Notes under the pieces: generated by a model
Seen by the model: only the letters and a program-made list of their open reading frames with translations
Database searches by the model: none
Told to the model about the DNA's origin: nothing
Made by a program: the position numbers and the translations under genes
Origin: Cohnella sp. CFH 77786
GTDB lineage: Bacteria; Bacillota; Bacilli; Paenibacillales; Paenibacillaceae
DNA length: 64,000 nt
Direction: 5' to 3'
Assembly (NCBI RefSeq): GCF_019400745.1
Contig: NZ_WJIB01000009.1
Span: 124,001-188,000 of the forward strand
Shown here: positions 51,683-60,003 of the stretch, one piece after another
Position numbering within the stretch: position 1 is the stretch's first letter
How the letters are laid out: each line of letters opens with the position of its first letter

Positions 51683-52966
51683 ATGGAAATGCAAGCCTAC
51701 ATCGCCATTGCCGTTTTTCTCGTCATTTACGGTTTGATTATTTCGGAAAAGATCCATCGAACCATCGTCGCGATGATCGGCGGCGTACTCATGGTCGTCC
51801 TTGGAATCGTGGATCAGGAGTCCGCTTTGCACCATATCGATTTCAACACGCTCGGCTTGCTGGCGGGCATGATGATTATCGTGACGGTGACGGCGGAGAC
51901 CGGGGTATTCAAGTACGTCGCGGTGCGGGCGGCCAAGAAAGCCGGGGGGAATCCGGTCCGGATCCTGATCGCCTTAAGCTTGATCACCGCGGTCGGATCG
52001 GCCTTCCTGGACAATGTTACGACCATCCTGTTCATGGTCCCGGTTACCTTCAGCATTACGCGGCAACTTAAAGTGTCGCCGATGCCGTTTCTGATTACCC
52101 AGATCATCTCGTCCAATGTCGGCGGTACCGCGACGTTGATCGGCGATCCGCCGAACATCATGATCGGCAGCGCGGTGAAGGAATTGACCTTCACGGCTTT
52201 CATCTATAATCTGGCGCCGATCGCCGCCGCCATCATGCTGGTTTATATTCCGCTGTTCATCTGGATGTACCGCAAACAGCTCCGGACGACGCCGGAGCTT
52301 ACCCGCAGCATCATGGAGCTGGACGAGAAGGAATTGATCACGGACCGTCCTTTGCTGGTCAAAAGCCTGTCGGTTCTCGGACTCACGATTTTGGGGTTCT
52401 TCCTGCACCAGGCGCTGCACCTGGAATCGGCCACGGTGGCGCTGGCGGGAGCTTTCCTGTTGCTGCTGCTTACGGGCGAGCATTCAATGGAACATGCGCT
52501 CAGCAAGGTGGAGTGGCCGACCATTTTCTTCTTTGTCGGATTGTTCGTTCTGGTCTCGGGACTGATTGAAACCGGGGTCATTGCCGAGCTCGCGGTTCGG
52601 GCCATCGAGATGACGGGCGGGGATCCGGTCGCCACGTCCATGCTGATCTTGTGGCTCAGCGCTATCGCGTCGGCGTTCCTGGACAACATTCCGTTCGTCG
52701 CCACGATGATCCCGATGATCCAGGAAATGGGCAATATGGGCTACGGGAACCTCGAGCCGCTGTGGTGGAGCCTCGCGCTCGGGGCCTGCTTGGGCGGCAA
52801 CGGCTCGCTCATCGGGGCCAGCGCGAACCTGATTGCCGCGGGTTTGGCCGGCAAGGAAGGCCATCCGATCAAGTTCGTGCAGTTCTTGAAGGTCGGTTTT
52901 CCGCTGATGATTTTGTCGGCCGCCATGGCAAGCGTGTACGTTTATTTCAGATATTTGATCGGATGA
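51683..52966 (+). CDS. ArsB/NhaD-family ion transporter, copy 2
   Basis: A 427-residue paralogue of the 50001 gene, alignable end to end without large gaps: SAFLDNVTTILFMVPVTF, TATLIGDPPNIMIGS, SAFLDNIPFVATMIP, GASANLIAAGLAGKEGHPI. A tandem duplication is evident. TAGGAGGAATC precedes ATG 51683. Differences are spread throughout, suggesting an old duplication. The last 20 bases overlap the convergent gene at 52947. Confidence 0.9.
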   Translation: MEMQAYIAIAVFLVIYGLIISEKIHRTIVAMIGGVLMVVLGIVDQESALHHIDFNTLGLLAGMMIIVTVTAETGVFKYVAVRAAKKAGGNPVRILIALSLITAVGSAFLDNVTTILFMVPVTFSITRQLKVSPMPFLITQIISSNVGGTATLIGDPPNIMIGSAVKELTFTAFIYNLAPIAAAIMLVYIPLFIWMYRKQLRTTPELTRSIMELDEKELITDRPLLVKSLSVLGLTILGFFLHQALHLESATVALAGAFLLLLLTGEHSMEHALSKVEWPTIFFFVGLFVLVSGLIETGVIAELAVRAIEMTGGDPVATSMLILWLSAIASAFLDNIPFVATMIPMIQEMGNMGYGNLEPLWWSLALGACLGGNGSLIGASANLIAAGLAGKEGHPIKFVQFLKVGFPLMILSAAMASVYVYFRYLIG

Positions 52967-53549
52967 CCCGTCCGGTCAATGCATGGACGAAGATGAGCCC
53001 ATCCTGGCCGGTCTGGACCGCGTATACGAGTGGGACCCCGGGCCGATCGGGCAAATAATAAACTCTCGTTTCCGTGATTTCGGCCGCCCGCGAGACGGAC
53101 GCCAGCCATTCCCTTGCGATGCGGGCGGCTTTCTCCGCGGAGATGGCCGGATGCTTGGAACGGCGGAATAGCTGCCGCTCCAAATCCCGATGGATCGTTC
53201 CGCGGACGCTCCGGATGCTTCCGCCGGGATCCAGCTCGAACGTAAGGCCGTCCCCCCACACCGGAGTTCCGTACAAGAAGCGTTGCAGGCGGACTTCCGT
53301 TCCCCGATCCGCGCTTCCGGAAACCCCGGTGACGATCATCTCCCTTCTGGGATCGCGGATACCGAGCTGCTTCTTGCGGGTATACAGGTACGTATAGACG
53401 ATCCATTCGGGCGTATGCTTGGATGGCTTGGACAAGGAGCCGGTCCATTCCACTTCGGGAAACGTTCCCACCTTCAACGCCGCAGGGCCGGAAAGCAGCA
53501 GCAGAACGGCAAGGCATCCGGCACAAATCGAGTATTTGATCCGAGACAT
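52947..53549 (-). CDS. Secreted PepSY-like protein
   Basis: A 200-residue protein with a signal peptide or anchor (residues about 8-26). GTPVWGDGLTFELDPGGSIR and then VRGTIHRDLE resemble the FTP segment, while AISAEKAARIAREWL and VPLVYAVQTG... resemble a PepSY module. These are normally propeptides of secreted proteases; here there is no peptidase domain, so it may be a free inhibitor or chaperone. ATG 53549 lies 8 bases after GGAGG. Confidence 0.72.
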   Translation of the reverse strand: MSRIKYSICAGCLAVLLLLSGPAALKVGTFPEVEWTGSLSKPSKHTPEWIVYTYLYTRKKQLGIRDPRREMIVTGVSGSADRGTEVRLQRFLYGTPVWGDGLTFELDPGGSIRSVRGTIHRDLERQLFRRSKHPAISAEKAARIAREWLASVSRAAEITETRVYYLPDRPGVPLVYAVQTGQDGLIFVHALTGRVIRSNI

Positions 53550-53681
53550 AACGCGCACCTCCTTTAATTCCCATTATGGGAAAGGCAGGAACCCCGTATT
53601 CCGTTTTCCGGAATGATCCGCCCAAAATTCGCCAATCCTAGGGAAAGCCCCGGATCTTGTGCCGGAGAGGATGGTTGCGGG

Positions 53682-54467
53682 ATGACCCGGTATGGTACGA
53701 AACGGGCGGCAATCTCGATCTTGTGCGCCTTTACGCTTGCACTCTGCATGCATTCAACCGTATTTGCTTCGGAAGCGGCCTTGAAGGCGGCGGATCAGCG
53801 CCCGAAAAAGATACAGTGGTCGGAATTGCAGCGGCGTTATAAAGGGGTTTTCGTGCTTTCCGCCGGCCGCGAGAAGAGGGAAGTGGCGCTCACCTTCGAC
53901 GACGTGCCCGATCCGCGGTTCACGCCGAAGGTGCTAGACATCCTGAAGCGGAAGCGGGTGCGCGCCACGTTTTTCGTCGTCGGTACGCGGGCGAAGAAAC
54001 ATCCGGACCTCGTCAAACGCATTCATCGGGAAGGACATGCGATCGGAAACCACTCGTATTCCCATCCCGACTTTTCGCGAATTCCGCTGGCCAAGATGCA
54101 GCAGCAAATCCGCCGGACCGAGGACCGAATCCGGTCGCTTGTCGGCATTCGCCCCCGGCTCATCCGCCCTCCCTACGGGGAAGTATTGACGGACCAGTTG
54201 GAGTGGGCCAAGGGAGAAGGATATACCGTGGTCAATTGGGACGTCGATTCGTCGGACTGGCGGCAACTGACGCAAGAACAAGTATTCCGCAACGTCACGC
54301 GGGCCGTACGGCCGGGCTCCGTCGTCCTGATGCACGCGGGCGGGGGAGAAGGGCAGAGTCTGGCCGGCACGGTCGCGGCGTTGCCCCGGATCATCGATTG
54401 GCTGAGGGACCACGGTTACGAGCCGGTTACGCTGACCGAGCTTCTTGGCGTGTCCGAGACAAGGTGA
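53682..54467 (+). CDS. Polysaccharide deacetylase
   Basis: A 261-residue secreted or membrane-anchored NodB-homology enzyme. A signal segment (about 8-30) is followed by the catalytic motifs TFDDVPD (motif 1, base and metal Asp), GNHSYSHPDFS (motif 2, two metal His), RPPYGE (motif 3), WDVDSSDW, and a late VVLMHAGGGE. It removes acetyl groups from peptidoglycan or another surface glycan. ATG 53682 is chosen (GGAGAGG upstream) over the longer frame from 53613. Confidence 0.92.
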   Translation: MTRYGTKRAAISILCAFTLALCMHSTVFASEAALKAADQRPKKIQWSELQRRYKGVFVLSAGREKREVALTFDDVPDPRFTPKVLDILKRKRVRATFFVVGTRAKKHPDLVKRIHREGHAIGNHSYSHPDFSRIPLAKMQQQIRRTEDRIRSLVGIRPRLIRPPYGEVLTDQLEWAKGEGYTVVNWDVDSSDWRQLTQEQVFRNVTRAVRPGSVVLMHAGGGEGQSLAGTVAALPRIIDWLRDHGYEPVTLTELLGVSETR

Positions 54468-54495
54468 ATTCCGATATCGTGGTGCCCATGCGCAA

Positions 54496-54529
54496 AAAAC
54501 TCCCCGTTCGAGTTCGTTCGGGGAGTTTT
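54496..54529. terminator. Bidirectional terminator
   Basis: AAAACTCCCCG and CGGGGAGTTTT with a 12-base loop, between the convergent deacetylase and LysM-3D genes. Confidence 0.85.
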
Positions 54530-54555
54530 GCGCGTTCGCGAAGATTCATATTCGC

Positions 54556-55233
54556 TTATTTCAAAATATACACCTTCACGTTCTGGAAGCCGAAGGTCGA
54601 AACGAAAGAACGGGAGCCGGGGACGAAGATATCGATCCGGTTTCCTTTGATCGCGCTGCCGGAGTCGGTCGCCTTGGCGATCATGCCGCCCTGGGGCAGT
54701 CCGTTGAAATCGTATCCGGTGATGTACACTTTCGTGCCGAACGGAATGACTTTCGGGTCGACGGCGATCGTGCCGAGCTTGAGCGGGTTTCCGAAATAGT
54801 CGACGGGGCCCCAGCCGTTCTCCTCCGGAGCGTCGGAATACGCGGTCGCCTTAATGTCAAGCACCTTGGTGAAAGCGAGGGATTCTCCCGAAGCCGTCGT
54901 CACCGAGTTCGCGGTTTGGGCCGGATCCTTAACCGCATCCGCCTGCAAGGATGGAGCCGATTTCTTCGCCATGGCCGATTTCACGGTTCCCGAAGGAACG
55001 TTCAGCGTGAGCCCTTCATAGATGTTCATCGGATCGATGTCGGGATTGGCCTTCATGAGCTTCTCGAGAGGGACGCCGAATCTCTTGGACAGCAGCCAGA
55101 AGGTGTCGCCTTCTTGTGCCGTATACGGCGCGGAGGCGTGGGCGGCGTGAGCGGCGATTCCGGGAAGCAGAAGCGTGCCTCCCAGCAGCAGTGCGGCGGA
55201 GCGGATGCCCGTCTTTTTCCAATTCCAAATCAT
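54556..55233 (-). CDS. LysM and 3D-domain cell-wall protein (YocH-like)
   Basis: A 225-residue secreted protein with a signal peptide (about 1-31, ending AAHAAHA), one LysM repeat (about 35-80, YTAQEGDTFWLLSKRFGVP), a linker, and a C-terminal 3D domain (about 125-215) with its three Asp: TIAVDPKVIPFG, KATDSGSAIKGNRIDIF. Homologues are lytic transglycosylase-like wall hydrolases (YocH, Rpf/Sps-type). AAGGAGGAAC precedes ATG 55233. A c-di-AMP riboswitch in its leader ties wall turnover to that nucleotide. Confidence 0.92.
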   Translation of the reverse strand: MIWNWKKTGIRSAALLLGGTLLLPGIAAHAAHASAPYTAQEGDTFWLLSKRFGVPLEKLMKANPDIDPMNIYEGLTLNVPSGTVKSAMAKKSAPSLQADAVKDPAQTANSVTTASGESLAFTKVLDIKATAYSDAPEENGWGPVDYFGNPLKLGTIAVDPKVIPFGTKVYITGYDFNGLPQGGMIAKATDSGSAIKGNRIDIFVPGSRSFVSTFGFQNVKVYILK

Positions 55234-55256
55234 GTGCGGCAGTTCCTCCTTGTAAT

Positions 55257-55400
55257 GGCCGGCGAGGTTAGTTGTCGGATTCGGGCTGGGAGTTCAGCCC
55301 TACGCGCTTGCGGCGCGATTCACCCCGAGCGCGGACGATCCGCGCGGCATCGAAATCTTTCCCCCGCACCCTGAAATAGGGAGTTTGCGAAGCAAACTCT
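55257..55400 (-). ncRNA. c-di-AMP riboswitch (ydaO/yuaA class), second copy
   Basis: On the minus strand, in order: GTGCGGGGGAAAG, a GCGCGG/CCGCGC stem, CGGGGTGAATCGCG, TAGGGCTGAA, then CCCAGCCCGAATCCGACAAC followed by TAACCTCGCCGGC. These match the ydaO/yuaA consensus. It ends only about 8 bases before the ribosome site of the LysM-3D gene, and no terminator lies between, so control may be translational here, unlike the ktrB copy. Confidence 0.88.
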
Positions 55401-55591
55401 CTCTTTTCGGGTTTTGGCCTTATGGTTTGTGAAACGGAAAGCACGATCATGCGCCATGCGGTTTCCGCGGATAAACGTTTCCTGCCTATCCAATGGAAGG
55501 GCTTTAACCGTTTATCCTTGTTGCAACGAGAATACCATACCTTCCCTGCCCGTCCTAGCGGTAGTTGTTGCCAACAGGCCGCAAACCCGCG
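55401..55591. other. Intergenic region upstream of the riboswitch
   Basis: About 190 bases between the riboswitch and the LysR stop. A promoter for the minus-strand riboswitch transcript must lie here or in the LysR gene, but no strong -35/-10 pair was found. No coding frame is convincing. Confidence 0.45.
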
Positions 55592-56512
55592 TCACGACAG
55601 CTCTTTCGGCAAATGGGTCCCGCGGGCAAAATGGGCAGACGTTTCCTCGATCAGATAACGGATGGAAGGCGTGATCCACGCCGGATCGCCGTGGATCAGC
55701 GATGTCGTCCGCTTCGTCTGCTCGAGGTCGCGGACGCGGGCGACGTACAAGTCGTTGTCCTCCAGCAGCTGACGCCGCAAATACGATTTCGGGAGCAGCG
55801 TGCCCGCCCGGCAGGCGGAGAGCAGGCGGACGATCGCTTCGAACGAGTCGATCTCCATCTGAACGTCCGGCTTAACGCCGTAGCGGCGGAACAGCTCGTC
55901 CGTCAACGTCCGGTACCAGGTTCCCGGAGCGAAGAGTATCATCGGCAGTCCGTCCAAATCCGACATCTCCAGCTGCGTTCTTTCCAATATAAAATGCGTT
56001 CGCGGAAGGACGAGCATGAGATGATCGTCAAATAAGGGTAAACTGGTAATGGCGGGATCGTCATCCACGGCGGATGCGACGAGGCCGAAATCGACCTTGC
56101 GCTCCTTGACCAGCGTCGCGATTTCGTGTGACTTCCCGGTTACCGCCTTGATCTCCAGGCTCGGATGCTTCTCCGTCATCGCCGTGATCCAATCGGGCAA
56201 CGTCGTCTGCAGAGTGGTAAGGCTCGCTCCGATCGTGACGACGGGGGCCTCGTCCGATTTGAACGCGTTGAGCTTCTGGAGGTACGCCCCGTGAAACCGG
56301 CGAAGCTCCAACGCGAACTCGTAAGTCAGCTGGCCGGCGGGGGTCAGCTCGAGCCGTTTGCCGATCCGGCGGAACAGCTGCGTGCCAAGCTCGGCTTCCA
56401 GCCGCGTGATGCGGCGGGACAGGGCGGGCTGGGAAAGATTGAGCCGCTCGGCGGCTTTGTTGAGGCTAGTATGCTCTACAACGGTGGCAAACAATCGCAT
56501 ATCCTCCAGCAT
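55592..56512 (-). CDS. LysR-family transcriptional regulator
   Basis: A 306-residue LysR-type regulator with an N-terminal winged HTH (TSLNKAAERLNLSQPALSRR, residues about 15-34) and a periplasmic-binding-like effector domain from about residue 90. It is divergent from sdhC with about 190 bases between, the usual layout for a LysR regulator and its target, so it may control sdhCAB or itself. The effector is unknown. The start at ATG 56512 has only a distant GAGAGG. Confidence 0.9.
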   Translation of the reverse strand: MLEDMRLFATVVEHTSLNKAAERLNLSQPALSRRITRLEAELGTQLFRRIGKRLELTPAGQLTYEFALELRRFHGAYLQKLNAFKSDEAPVVTIGASLTTLQTTLPDWITAMTEKHPSLEIKAVTGKSHEIATLVKERKVDFGLVASAVDDDPAITSLPLFDDHLMLVLPRTHFILERTQLEMSDLDGLPMILFAPGTWYRTLTDELFRRYGVKPDVQMEIDSFEAIVRLLSACRAGTLLPKSYLRRQLLEDNDLYVARVRDLEQTKRTTSLIHGDPAWITPSIRYLIEETSAHFARGTHLPKELS

Positions 56513-56701
56513 GCGGACCGACCAGCCTCTCTTATATGCAAAATAGTTATAACAATTTATAAAAAATAAGCAGTTCCATTATAAGCAAAAATAGAGTAAC
56601 CTTAAAAGCGGTGACAACTCGGTGACGATAATGGGAACAACATGTTACATCGAACGACCCAACGTCAACCGGCCGGACGCGAAAGGAGATCTAACGACGA
56701 C
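56513..56701. promoter_or_regulatory. Divergent control region lysR/sdhC
   Basis: The AT-rich stretch at 56535-56605 contains TTATAA and TATAAG-type hexamers on both strands and repeated TATAAGC half-sites that could be LysR (T-N11-A) sites. No single promoter is clear-cut. Confidence 0.4.
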
Positions 56702-57379
56702 ATGAGTGGAAATTCGTACTTGCCCCGCAAGCTGCATTCGCTTCTGGGGGTCATTCCGCTGGGACTGTTCTTCATCGAGCATGCGCTGACGAACTATTCC
56801 GCATTCGAAGGCGGACGGGAGGGATTCCTGGACAGCGTTCACGGACTGCATAAGCTGCCATTGATTTTCTTCCTGGAGATGTTCGTCATTTGGCTGCCGA
56901 TCCTGTTCCACGGCGTGTACGGACTGTACATCGCGTACCAATCGAACCTGAACACGGGAAGGTTCAGCTACGGACGCAACTGGGCGTTCGCGCTCCAACG
57001 GATCACGGGCGTGATCACGTTCATCTTCGTCATTTGGCACGTCTGGAATACCCGTGTGCAAGTGGCCCTCGGCCATACGACGTATGACGAAATCGGCAAC
57101 CACATGCACCAGATCGTGACGCAGCCCTTGAACTTCACGCTGTACGTCATCGCGGTCATCGCCGCCGTTTTCCATTTCTCCAACGGACTTTGGGCGTTCC
57201 TGGTCAGCTGGGGGATCACCGTCGGCCCGCGCGCTCAACGCGTATCGTCCAATATTTGCATGGGCATCTTCGTCATCGTGTCCGTGCTGTTCCTGCTGTC
57301 TCTCTTCGCTTTCCGCAGCGACGAATTCGCTTCGGCGGCCGCAGCAGGCGCGGCATTCGGCCCGGTAACGTTCGGTTAA
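56702..57379 (+). CDS. sdhC: Succinate dehydrogenase cytochrome b558 subunit
   Basis: A 225-residue five-helix membrane anchor of the Gram-positive type (cytochrome b558, two hemes). Candidate heme-ligand His are in FIEHALTNY, LLFHGVYG-like ILFHGVYGLYI, IWHVWNTR and VFHFSNGLW. It binds menaquinone and anchors SdhAB to the membrane. ATG 56702 follows AAAGGAGATC; the 20 extra residues of the longer frame are not conserved in style. sdhA starts 17 bases later. Confidence 0.93.
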   Translation: MSGNSYLPRKLHSLLGVIPLGLFFIEHALTNYSAFEGGREGFLDSVHGLHKLPLIFFLEMFVIWLPILFHGVYGLYIAYQSNLNTGRFSYGRNWAFALQRITGVITFIFVIWHVWNTRVQVALGHTTYDEIGNHMHQIVTQPLNFTLYVIAVIAAVFHFSNGLWAFLVSWGITVGPRAQRVSSNICMGIFVIVSVLFLLSLFAFRSDEFASAAAAGAAFGPVTFG

Positions 57380-57395
57380 GGGGGAAATCATCACC

Positions 57396-59153
57396 ATGGC
57401 GAAAAACAAAATTATCATCGTAGGAGGCGGCCTCGCCGGCCTGATGGCCACGGTCAAGGCGGCCGAGTCGGGCATGCGGGTCGACCTGTTCTCTCTCGTG
57501 CCGGTCAAACGCTCGCACTCCGTGTGCGCGCAGGGCGGGATCAACGGCGCCGTCAACACGAAGGGCGAAGGCGACTCCCCTTGGGAGCATTTTGACGACA
57601 CGGTCTACGGAGGCGACTTCCTGGCGAACCAGCCGCCGGTCAAGGCCATGTGCGAAGCGGCTCCCGGCATCATCCATTTGATGGACCGAATGGGGGTCAT
57701 GTTCAACCGCACGCCGGAAGGCTTGCTCGATTTCCGCCGGTTCGGCGGCACGAAGCACCACCGCACCGCGTTCGCGGGCGCGACGACCGGCCAGCAGCTG
57801 CTGTACGCGCTGGACGAGCAAGTCCGCCGCTGGGAAGCGGCCGGCCTCGTCCAGAAATTCGAGCACTGGGAGTTCACTTCCGTCGTGCTCGACGACGATG
57901 GCGTCTGCCGCGGCATCGCGGCGCAGGACCTTCGCTCCATGGAAGTAAAGACATTCAAGTCGGACGCGGTCATTCTGGCCACCGGCGGTCCGGGCATCAT
58001 CTTCGGCAAAACGACGAACTCCGTCATCAATACGGGGACGGCGGCCAGCGCCGTGTACCAGCAAGGCGTGTATTACGCGAACGGCGAGTTCATCCAGATT
58101 CACCCGACGGCCATCCCGGGCGACGACAAGCTGCGCCTCATGAGCGAATCCGCGCGCGGCGAAGGCGGCCGGATCTGGACGTACAAGGACGGCAAACCGT
58201 GGTACTTCCTCGAAGAGAAGTATCCGGCTTACGGCAACTTGGTGCCGCGGGATATCGCGACGCGGGAAATTTTCCACGTTTGCGTCGATATGAAACTCGG
58301 CGTGAACGGCGAGAACATGGTTTACCTGGACCTGTCGCATAAGGATCCGAAAGAGCTCGACGTCAAACTGGGCGGCATCATCGAGATCTACGAGAAGTTC
58401 ATGGGCGACGACCCGCGAAAAATCCCGATGAAAATTTTCCCGGCGGTCCATTACTCCATGGGCGGCATGTGGGTCGACTACAACCAGATGACGAACATCC
58501 CCGGCCTGTTCGCCTGCGGCGAGTGCGAGTATCAATACCACGGCGCGAACCGCTTGGGCGCGAACTCGCTGCTGTCCGCGATTTTCGGCGGCATGGTCAC
58601 GGGTCCGAAGGCGATCGAGTACATCAAAGGCTTGAAGAAATCGGCGGAAGACGTCTCCGAGAGCGTGTTCGAGCGCGAAGCGTCCAAGCAGACGACGAAG
58701 TACGAATCGATTCTCAAAATGGACGGAACCGAGAACGCGTATGTGATTCATAAAGAGCTTGGCGAGTGGATGACGAACAACATGACCGTCGTCCGTTACA
58801 ACGACAAGCTGCAGCAGACGGTCGACAAAATCAAGGAACTGAAACAGCGCTACGCCAAGATCAACATCAACGATACGGCACGCTGGAACAACGCCGGCGT
58901 CGCGTTCACCCGCCAGCTGTGGAACATGCTCGAGCTGGCCGAAGCGATGACGGTCGGGGCCCTGCTCCGGAACGAAAGCCGCGGCGCGCATTACAAGCCG
59001 GAATTCCCGGACCGCAACGACGACGAGTTCCTGAAGACGACGAAGGCGAAGTGGACGCCGGACGGCCCGCAGATTTCCTACGAGGAAGTGGACGTCTCGC
59101 TGATCAAGCCGCGGATTCGCGACTACTCCACGGACAAGAAGAAGGAGGGTTAA
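57396..59153 (+). CDS. sdhA: Succinate dehydrogenase flavoprotein subunit
   Basis: A 585-residue FAD subunit of complex II, oxidising succinate to fumarate. FAD-binding GGGLAGLMA is at the N-terminus, SHSVCAQGGINGAVN (the His for covalent FAD is next to the Ser), substrate-site HPTAIPGDD and SARGEGG, and the catalytic Arg region TREIFHV. Length agrees with Bacillus SdhA (about 586). AAGGGGGAAATC precedes ATG 57396. It is the middle gene of sdhCAB. Confidence 0.96.
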   Translation: MAKNKIIIVGGGLAGLMATVKAAESGMRVDLFSLVPVKRSHSVCAQGGINGAVNTKGEGDSPWEHFDDTVYGGDFLANQPPVKAMCEAAPGIIHLMDRMGVMFNRTPEGLLDFRRFGGTKHHRTAFAGATTGQQLLYALDEQVRRWEAAGLVQKFEHWEFTSVVLDDDGVCRGIAAQDLRSMEVKTFKSDAVILATGGPGIIFGKTTNSVINTGTAASAVYQQGVYYANGEFIQIHPTAIPGDDKLRLMSESARGEGGRIWTYKDGKPWYFLEEKYPAYGNLVPRDIATREIFHVCVDMKLGVNGENMVYLDLSHKDPKELDVKLGGIIEIYEKFMGDDPRKIPMKIFPAVHYSMGGMWVDYNQMTNIPGLFACGECEYQYHGANRLGANSLLSAIFGGMVTGPKAIEYIKGLKKSAEDVSESVFEREASKQTTKYESILKMDGTENAYVIHKELGEWMTNNMTVVRYNDKLQQTVDKIKELKQRYAKININDTARWNNAGVAFTRQLWNMLELAEAMTVGALLRNESRGAHYKPEFPDRNDDEFLKTTKAKWTPDGPQISYEEVDVSLIKPRIRDYSTDKKKEG

Positions 59154-59156
59154 CCC

Positions 59157-59921
59157 ATGGCGGAAACGGCAACGAAACAACGCACGGTCAAATTCATCAT
59201 TACGCGCCGGGAACGTCCGGACGCCGCTCCTTACACCGAGGAGTTCGAGGTGCCTTACCGTCCGAACATGAACGTCATCAGCGCCTTGATGGAGATCCAG
59301 CGAAACCCGGTCAAGGCGGACGGAGGCAAGACGGCTCCGGTTTGCTGGGAATCGAACTGCCTCGAGGAAGTGTGCGGGGCCTGCTCGATGGTCATCAACG
59401 GCAAACCGCGCCAAGCCTGCTCGGCGCTCGTCGATAAGCTGGAGCAGCCGATCCGGCTGGAGCCGATGTCGACGTTCCCGGTGGTGCGCGACCTCGTCAT
59501 CAACCGCGAGCGGATGTTCCAGGCGCTCAAGAAGGTCAAAGCCTGGATTCCGATCGACGGCACGTACGATCTCGGTCCGGGTCCGCGCATGGCAGAGTCC
59601 AAGCGGCAATGGGCGTACGAGCTGTCCAAGTGCATGACGTGCGGGGTCTGCCTCGAGGCTTGTCCGAACGTCAACGACCGCAGCACGTTCATCGGACCGG
59701 CTCCGATTTCGCAGGTTCGCTTGTTCAATGCTCATCCGACGGGCGAAATGAACGCGCATGAGCGCCTGGAAGCGCTGATGGACGACGGGGGCATCGAAGG
59801 CTGCGGCAACTCGCAGAACTGCGTGCGTTCTTGTCCGAAAGGCATCCCGCTCACGACATCCATCGCGGCGATCAATCGGGATACGACGAAACAGCTGTTC
59901 AAAAAGTGGCTGAGCATGTAA
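59157..59921 (+). CDS. sdhB: Succinate dehydrogenase iron-sulfur subunit
   Basis: A 254-residue subunit carrying three clusters: [2Fe-2S] by CWESNCLEEVCGACS plus a later Cys in RQACS, [4Fe-4S] by CMTCGVCLEACPN, and [3Fe-4S] by CGNSQNCVRSCPKG. It passes electrons from SdhA to the quinone in SdhC. GAAGGAGGG overlaps the end of sdhA, and ATG 59157 is three bases after its stop. A terminator follows. Confidence 0.96.
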   Translation: MAETATKQRTVKFIITRRERPDAAPYTEEFEVPYRPNMNVISALMEIQRNPVKADGGKTAPVCWESNCLEEVCGACSMVINGKPRQACSALVDKLEQPIRLEPMSTFPVVRDLVINRERMFQALKKVKAWIPIDGTYDLGPGPRMAESKRQWAYELSKCMTCGVCLEACPNVNDRSTFIGPAPISQVRLFNAHPTGEMNAHERLEALMDDGGIEGCGNSQNCVRSCPKGIPLTTSIAAINRDTTKQLFKKWLSM

Positions 59922-59934
59922 CGGAACGAAGAGG

Positions 59935-59962
59935 CCTGTTGATATTCGTCAACAGGTTTTCT
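59935..59962 (+). terminator. Terminator of sdhCAB
   Basis: CCTGTTGA (59935-59942), loop, TCAACAGG (59949-59956), then TTTTCTTTTTT. Confidence 0.85.
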
Positions 59963-60003
59963 TTTTTGTCTCCGTTAGAGTAACCCTATAAGAGGTGACC
60001 GAA

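Noticed and set aside
55414..55674. 78- and 86-residue plus-strand frames between the riboswitch and lysR
   Set aside because: No ribosome site and no domain, and they overlap the 3' end of lysR antisense.
57273..59759. 828-residue open frame on the minus strand
   Set aside because: It is the antisense shadow of sdhA/sdhB. Arg/Val/His-rich without motifs or a ribosome site.
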